Of a stretch of DNA of 64,000 nucleotides, positions 57,930-64,000 are shown piece after piece; position 1 is the stretch's first letter; each line of letters opens with the position of its first letter. The translations under genes and the position numbers were made by a program. Location of the stretch: contig OZ018326.1 in assembly GCA_963969495.1 (NCBI GenBank), positions 5,514,669-5,578,668 of the forward strand, read 5' to 3'. The notes beneath the pieces were generated by a model. The model worked only from the letters and a program-made list of their open reading frames with translations. It made no database searches and was not told where the DNA came from. The stretch comes from Ceratothoa steindachneri (taxonomy: Eukaryota > Arthropoda > Malacostraca > Isopoda > Cymothoidae).

Positions 57930-59980
57930 AAAACCTTCGCTCCCGCCGGAGTATGGATGAAGTAATCCACGGGTCCTCTAGCTTCGAAGACGGGGTAGGG
58001 TCCCTTTCACTGGCTAAGGAGTTTGTTGCTCCCCGTAGTAAGTAGCACCAGCACCTCCGCGCCAGGCTTGAATTTTCGTTCTCGTGACTTAAGGTCCAAT
58101 TAGGTCTTATACCTCTCAATAAGTCCTTCTTCACGAGATACGACACTCGTTTGCTATCTTGGGTGGACTCACGCTCGAGGGCTTTAGTTTTCTCCCAAAG
58201 GGGGCGGGGGGAGTTGCGCGCTTCTTCTGGGCGCGTGAAAACTTGTCGCTCCTGAGGGCTCGGAACTCCGGGTCGATAGGGATTTCCAGGGAAACAGGTG
58301 TACGCGATTCCAGGGCTGCCTGTGTACGGGTAATCACCGGCTGGGCCACGAGATGGTCGTGGATTACGAGGTTCTGACCGCAGAAAACGGAGCAGAACTG
58401 GATTGAGGCCGCTATCACTTCGGCCCAACCAGACATATAGTCACACTCGATGTGACAACGAATTACTGGGAAACGACTGGCCCGGCTAAGGAAGTCGTGG
58501 ACCACCGCAAATTTCTTGTGGTCGGGGCCAACAGGGGGGAGTAGGTTCTCAGACACCATAATACAGGTGCACCCGGTGTCACGGACGATGGTGGATACTC
58601 GGCGACCGTTCACAGTTCCGTTCTCGAACTTCAATCCACCAGAGTTGTTCTCATTAAAGAGAAAGTTTACCTGATGGACCGGGTCTTTGGCGGGCGATGG
58701 AGGATCGGGAGTCTCCTGAGGCGACGGAGGAGGATTAGGGGTGGCCCAGATTTGGTGCACTTTGTGGGACTGAGAGTTTGTGAATCGGAAGTTTTGAGGA
58801 CAGTTCGTGCGGTAATGGCCGGGAACTCCCCAGGTGTAGCAGACGATCGGGTTCTTTTGGTACGGCACAACCGGGGGAGAAGAAACTAGGGGGTTAACGT
58901 CTCGGTGTTCAGATAGATGGAGGTTTCTTGGCTTCGAGGGACTAGGAACTTTGGTAAATCTTGGAACCAATTTAGGGGGGTCTTAGGGCCATGAAATTTA
59001 GTTTTAGGGGGCGATTGGGAAGCCTTTTCAACATCCTTAGGGTAGAAATCGTGACTACCCGCGTAGACATCGGCCTCTTCCAAGCACTCCTTGAAAGTGG
59101 TGCAACGTTTATCCTTAATGAAGGCGCAAATTTCGGGAGCCACGGCAGCTAAAAGCTGATCCCTAAGGAAGAAGTCCAGAAGGGACTCGTAGACCTGGGG
59201 AATCTTGCACGCTTCCAGCCAACACTGAAGGTGTCTTTGGAGGATGTACTCGTGTTGTCAAATTGTTTGGCCAGGGCGGATCATTTCCTGGCGGAATCAG
59301 GAGCGGTAGAATTCGCTATTCATATGAACAGCAGCTAGCAATTCGGACTTTAACGTAGAATAGTCCAAAGTTTCTTCCGGGGGGAGGGATACGAAGATAT
59401 CCCTTAACTTGGCATTTAGGAGGGGAAGTAAGCGAGCGACACAATCATTTTCAAGATCCCATCTATTGATCTGAAAGATTCTCTCAAAATGGGCCAAAAA
59501 TGAAACAAAGTCCTCTTCATCATTAAAAGCGGGAAGGTGGACTGAAGGAGTTTAGGAAATTTCATCCCGGGAACCGATTGACTGAGAATCCACTTGATTT
59601 CGGCTCATTTCCAGCTCATGCTGCCTAATTTGTTCACGTTCTTTTATCTCCATTTTGTTCTTCTCCATCTCTACTTCCATCTTCTGTTTGTTCTCCATCT
59701 CCGTTTTCAGTTTTTTCTCTTCCATCTCCATCTTCAGTTTGTTCTCCTCCACCTCCATCTTCAGTTTGTTCTCCTCCATCTCCATCTTCAGTTTGTTGTC
59801 CTCCATCCCCATCTTCAGTTTGTTCTCCTCCATCTCCATCTTCAGTTTGTTCTTCTCCATCTCCATTTCACTTCGCTCTGCCCGTTCGTTCCTCTCTTCT
59901 TTCTGTACGTAATTTAGCAGGTCTTTGCCAGAAAGACCTAACATTTCACCCTGACTCTTGAATTTTTCGAAGGATGACAT
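57930..59980 (-). pseudogene. Gypsy-A gag-protease joined to integrase tail
   Basis: Gag starts with MSSFEKFKSQGEMLGLSGKD at 59980 and has a coiled-coil of repeated KLKMEMEEN units (about 59900-59680). After frame breaks comes a SCAN-like capsid segment (RWDLENDCVARLLPLLNAKL; CTTFKECLEEADVYAG). The zinc knuckle CYTWGVPGHYRTNC has its second Cys replaced by Trp. The protease reads TIVRDTGCTCIMVSENLLPP (58600-58560, DTG intact). Reading then jumps directly to the integrase C-terminal end: LWEKTKALERE (58205-58170), FKPGAEVLVLL, KGPYPVFEARGPVDYFIH and GAKVFHV (58080-57930). RT, RNase H and the integrase core (about 3 kb in relatives) are deleted. Confidence 0.85.
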
Positions 59981-60452
59981 TTTTTACGCAGTTAACTGAG
60001 GGAACACTGATACGCAAACGAGCTAGGACACTACCCACGCGAAACGAATACGTGAATATTCGTGAAGGTCTTGATCACACAAAAGAATTAAGATACAGCT
60101 ACCTACCTCTGCTGTTTCTAAGCGAAAAAAAAATTAAAATGGTCCTATCGGAATTAGGACACCAATGACCTTAACTCTTTTGGATTAATAACCAGGAGAG
60201 TCTCCAAAATTCAAACACAGTAAAAAAAAAATAATTACCTGGGGTCTGACACAAAATCTGAATAGAGTAACGTTCCACTGCTCTTCAATTAACTTGAACT
60301 TGCCTTCTGCCAGTACAATACAAAAATTAAAATAAAAGGGATATACGTGAATAACAAGGGAACTTCTAATGTCGAAATTAAAATGACACGGGTTCGTAAA
60401 AACTCCACACCTGACATCAAATTTATGTAATAGGTATATTAATAAATATATA

Positions 60453-61442
60453 TGTCGTGGTATGCCATTACATTATATCAATACCATATTATATCTTTTG
60501 GGGGAGGGACCGATAACTTCAAAGCGAGCCGACAAAAGGGACGGAACGCCACGAGTTTCGACGGGCGAAACAACTAGATAAGAGTGCAACGAGGTCAGGT
60601 ATATTATGGGCAATGGCAAAGCTCAAGGTTATTTAAAGAGGAATGTACAAAAATATAATTTCATTTACATAAAATTAATGAGAAAAATGATGGGCAAAAA
60701 TTACATCAGAGAATTAAAGAGGAAAATTACAGCAGATGAACGAAGGGGTGGGGGCGGGATTTGTAGTTATGAATCAGACTATGAAGTTAAAACTTAAGGT
60801 GTTACGGGACGAGACTATTTAAATAGGGGGAATTAATGCAAATGAGTTACTGGAGGAGAGAGGGGTTGGCTTACAGACGATTCCGGGTCAGACGTCAGGG
60901 TAAGGCTTCGGTAACGTCTGGTCCAGGGGAGAGTATTTCGGCCACCCGAAAACGAGGGGCGAACGAGGAGGGCTTCGACAGGAGTTGACGAGAGAAGTCG
61001 GAAAAATAACTTGGTAGCGATCGTTAAATGGAATTACCTCACTGGCTGGGGCTAATTCCAATACACAAAAAATAGTTCAGCTGTCACTTTGCTTTGTTAT
61101 TAGCACCTAACCTGGAACTAGGGAAATTTTCTTTGGGTCCGGGCAAGACTTCTCAATTCTGTGTCTTCTCATGGGAGTCAAGCACTATTTATGTCCGAGG
61201 TTCTCCCCGCGGGGAGGGGGGGGGGGAGCGGGAAACAGGTCTACTCTCGAATGGCCTCGAATCTTCTTGCAGAGCGTATTCTAGCCCGTGTAAATTTGAA
61301 TCGTCGTTGGACGCGGTTCGAGGCTACCGCTTGTGGAAGGGAGGGGGGGATGGTAGGCTTACTAATTTAAGCCTAACAGAGCCTTCTACAGCGGATGGAA
61401 GTTCCGTTCTGAACAAGAGATTCCACGTGGAATTCCCTCACA
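60453..61442 (-). repeat. Gypsy-A 5' LTR
   Basis: Plus-strand ends TGTCGTGG...CTCACA, 990 bp. Shorter than its partner by one block (the AAGGCTTCGGTAACG junction near 60900). Transcription would run leftwards, from the LTR into gag. Confidence 0.92.
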
Positions 61443-61447
61443 GGTTC

Positions 61448-61969
61448 GTTGAGCCGATTTATTGGCTTGCGATTATTTGTATCGAATACTTAGAGCTAAG
61501 TAGATAGAGCTGTTTCGTTCCTGTGGTCGTTGGCCAAAAGACTCTGCTTTAGGCCAAGTGTGTGGGTATGCAGTATTTGAGGAGTTTCGGGGAAGTGTGG
61601 TAATTGGTGAGGTTTTAGGGCTTCGATCCATCGTCACTTCTTACTATGATCACTAAGAGCAACCAGGGGGAAACTCAAACTTATTTATCAAAACCACTAA
61701 GTGTCTGGCCAATATTAGCTCGTTTCACACAAGAAAAAAAAGCCTACTCTAACTAAAATTGATACGGAAATAAAAAATGTATTTTTAGCTTAATTATTTC
61801 GATAAGAGATATCGAAATGTTAACAGATCTTTAAAGCTTAGTGGCCGAATAATTTGCACTAAAACTGCTCAAATGACACCTAAAGTTCTCGTTTCAATAT
61901 CGTACCCGAAACATAAGTTTTTTTCCTTAATTACAGACTAAACCGAAATTTACTTCGTATAAATTCACT
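61448..61969. other. LTR-B remains, unreadable
   Basis: Should be the middle of LTR-B gag if the two sides belong to one element. No open frame longer than a few tens of codons is convincing here. Confidence 0.35.
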
Positions 61970-62300
61970 AATTATTGAAAGAGTAAATAAAAAATCGTTC
62001 GTCAATATGAAATATTAAGATGCCACCACAAAATAAAGCTAACAGCTTAATACCCTCTACGCACTCCACGCCCAAAGGTCGTACCTGCAAGTTGCGTTGT
62101 TTCCTCAACGTATTTAATCTCTGTGATTTCGTAATAATTAGATTCTGTTCATTTTCAAGCCTCGAAAATTCTTTTAACAGTGTCTCGCAGTCCGCAGTCT
62201 TGCCGTGCTCTGGTGGAAGGCCATTATGTCTCGCGATAAATTCAGACAGGTAGCTCTCCAAACTGCTCTGAGCTAACACCTCACTGTAGTGATCATGGTA
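61970..62300 (-). pseudogene. LTR-B gag N-terminal region
   Basis: Open on the minus strand, with EVLAQSSLESYLSEFIARHN, GLPPEHGKTADCETLLKEFS and RLENEQNLIITKSQRLNTLR, an amphipathic helical stretch like a gag N-terminus. It begins just after GGCGACC (62301-62307 complement), a sequence commonly found next to the 5' LTR at the primer-binding site. The open stretch reads back through the LTR, so no start codon can be chosen with confidence. Confidence 0.45.
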
Positions 62301-62310
62301 AGGTCGCCAG

Positions 62311-62510
62311 TGTTGACATTTTTTTGTACCTCTTCTTCTGGACATGTAACTATGGCTATGACGCCAATGACCCTCCGTCGGTAGATGGGGCGCAAAGTGA
62401 AGGTGATCATGCAAACGGCGCAACGGAATCCTTCTTGGTGAGAAAGGACTGCCTATTGTTTGGTACACGTTGCAATCTGACGTTGAAGGATGAATGATTC
62501 TTGCAATGGG
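62311..62510 (-). repeat. LTR-B, 5' LTR-like copy
   Basis: Begins TGTTGACATT on the plus strand and matches 49152-49350 closely up to GCAATGGG, but the last three bases (ACA in the other copy) are replaced by TTT and the homology stops. The outer edge is therefore damaged or recombined, and no target duplication with the left side (GTATT before 49152) can be shown. Confidence 0.6.
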
Positions 62511-63799
62511 TTTGATCGTAGAAGATGGCGGTGGTCCTCAATGATCACAGCAATTCAGCGTAAAGTTTGTGCTGCCCTGAGTGACGACAACGTTTTGCTT
62601 GCCCGTCTTCGAAACCCAGTACGACGCAGTGGCGGAGCAAAAGGAGCTGTATGACTGTAGCTTTATTAAAAGTACACGATTTTCTTCGAATGCCTTAATC
62701 TAAAGCTTACAAGGTTTTTATATAGGGATGGAGGGGCTCGCCTCCAAAAGTGTTTACCAATAGGATAGTCCTTAGGAAGGAGCTAGGGGCTAGTTTAATG
62801 GAAGTCTTCCAATCCTATATTACGTGGGAGGAGTTTACACAAGTTTTTAAAGTGTATCTACCAATTTTCGCATAAGGAGAGCAGGTTGCAATCCAACTCT
62901 GCCTGTTTATTTGCTAATTTCTTACGAACAGTGGGCGAACTTATAACCGACTTTAGAAGTGTGTGGCTTCGTGAATAGAAAAAAACTTTTTTATAGTATA
63001 ACAGATTCCTAGGCATTTTTCTCAGCAGTGTTTCCTTAATTTGGTTTACATAATTCTTGTAGCAATATTATTGAACGGTGGAAAGGTTAATTAAAACTAT
63101 TATTAAACCTGAGAACATCTGAGTTCTTAGGCATTGTTTGAGTTATGGCGCAGTAGACGAAAAAACTTTGCTGTTGCATCGTCTATGGTCAAATAATCAA
63201 TTACAATGTTGGGTTATACACGAGAGACTTGGATAAACACAGCTGAACTTCGAAAACAAAATGTAACCTTTATGAAAAACTGCTATCTCTTTATTGAATT
63301 ATATGCAGATGTGCTTTTTTTCCTAAATATGAAAGTGGGAGGCGGGTTTTCCGTTTCATCTAACTATACTATAGTTACTTTCCTTTTTAAGGCACTGAAC
63401 ATATTATTAAAGGTAAAATATCTGAAAAGTCTTGCCTTTATTGTTCTTTCTTCACACTCTACAAGATTAGATTTCTTTAGTGATTGAACAGGATATACTC
63501 CGATATTAATTCGCTCAATAAGCCTTTTATCTTCTTTCCTTGATACCAGTGGTGGGGAAACTTATTTGAGCCGTGGCTGAAAATTTCTAATGAAAAAAGT
63601 CGGTGGGCTATAAATAAAATTTGACTCTTGAATCTTTGTAAATGTTGTTTAAATTTATTACATGGAAGCGATATACTCATGAATTAATATCTAAAAATAA
63701 TAATACGCAAGAAATTGGACATATAAATATGATTTAAATTTCAGTATTGAAATTGTGTGCATAAAAATATATCACTCAGGGGGCAATGAAAATTAGGCT
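62511..63799. other. No recognised gene
   Basis: A TTTTATATAGGG TATA-like word near 62716 and a GC-moderate stretch at 62520-62640 could belong to another LTR, but no partner is seen. Open stretches at 63206-63487 (plus, 93 codons) and 63680-63477 (minus) are unassigned. The CAGTGGTGGGGAAAC word at 63547 recalls hAT-type termini, without a matching end. Confidence 0.4.
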
Positions 63800-64000
63800 C
63801 GCGGGCGAGGGTTTTCCCGCCCGTACTTTAGATTTTTGAAAATTAATATCATAGGTTTTTAGTCGCGTATCAGTCTAGTCGCGAGCGACTCTACATCTCA
63901 CTATGTCGGTCGGTTCCCGTTTTGCTTCTTCTTTTTTTGTAATAACATCATAACTATTCAGACGATTCTAACGAAATATGAAAATCTTATGTTGTTTGAA
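63800..64000 (-). repeat. Unclassified dispersed repeat, inverted copy
   Basis: GTCGCGAGCGACTCTACATC and GTCGGTCGGTTCCCGTTTTG are near reverse complements of the 37441-37495 region, and ATAACATCATAACTATT...TTCTAACGAAAT matches the complement of 38060-38095. Both blocks of the 37-38 kb family are thus present, nearly adjacent, in inverted orientation. The window ends inside the copy. Confidence 0.65.

Larger units (their letters stand above)
56454..61447 (-). mobile_element. Gypsy-type LTR retrotransposon (Gypsy-A), pol-deleted
   Basis: Two direct LTRs (56459-57543 and 60453-61442) enclose a minus-strand gag-protease-integrase remnant. The 5-base target duplication GGTTC is seen at 56454-56458 and 61443-61447. 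A purine tract (GGTTGGGAGA on the minus strand) precedes the 3' LTR. A primer-binding-site-like TTGATGTCAGGTGTGGAG lies ~30 bases after the 5' LTR, separated by a short AT-rich insert. The LTRs have diverged by roughly 10%, so the insertion is old. It interrupts LTR-B gag. Confidence 0.92.

Noticed and set aside
59594..59917. 107-codon hydrophobic Leu/His/Phe-rich plus-strand frame with tandem repeats
   Set aside because: Antisense of the Gypsy-A gag coiled-coil repeats; the minus-strand reading has the recognisable gag.
63546..63830. hAT-type MITE between CAGTGGTGGGG and a hairpin-rich GCGGGCGAGG...CCCGCCCG segment
   Set aside because: The two ends do not form a convincing inverted repeat and no 8-base target duplication is visible.

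Overview
This is animal (metazoan) repeat-rich intergenic DNA. No intact host gene is visible. The evidence is eukaryotic throughout: Gypsy-type LTR retrotransposons, CR1- and RTE-type LINEs, a Penelope-like fragment, mariner/Tc-like and hAT transposon relics, Polinton/Maverick-type integrase and capsid-like fragments, tRNA-derived SINEs, a degenerate histone H3 copy, many long (TA)n tracts and AT-rich unique DNA. The mixture suggests an invertebrate (arthropod or mollusc would fit), but the sequence alone does not fix the group. Almost every coding region is broken by stops, frameshifts or deletions. || Layout. (1) 1-23314: a tandem array of a ~8.96-8.98 kb unit, present as two full periods plus a third copy cut off at unit position ~5376. 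Each full unit carries a mariner element with an internal deletion, a decayed Gypsy pol, a GC-rich LTR-like block, a long inverted repeat whose spacer is a degenerate histone H3 fragment, a hammerhead-ribozyme-like motif and a (TA)n tract. (2) 23315-31540: unique flank, a second hammerhead-like motif, a deleted Tc/mariner-like element, two fold-back elements bounded by (TA)n tracts (one with a perfect zero-spacer palindrome), a tRNA-like SINE, a Penelope-like RT relic, two tRNA-Leu-like SINE copies and a hAT transposase relic. (3) 31541-46430: mostly featureless AT-rich DNA with a CR1 fragment, an unclassified repeat family, a GGTGGTGTA-type minisatellite, a fold-back made of C-rich and G-rich arms, an RTE fragment and a spaced direct repeat. 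(4) 46430-64000: a transposon nest. Polinton-like fragments (46.7-49.15 kb) are interrupted at 49152 by a short-LTR Gypsy-like element (LTR-B; 3' LTR 49152-49354, integrase, protease, gag zinc knuckles, 5' LTR-like copy near 62311-62510). LTR-B is itself interrupted by a CR1 LINE (about 50.83-53.69 kb) and by a second Gypsy element (56459-61442) with matching LTRs and a 5-bp target duplication, GGTTC. || The parts do not work together as a pathway. What is biologically interesting is the structure: an H3 fragment held exactly between inverted-repeat arms and amplified in a young 9-kb array, candidate self-cleaving RNA motifs, and a readable insertion order in the nested region.
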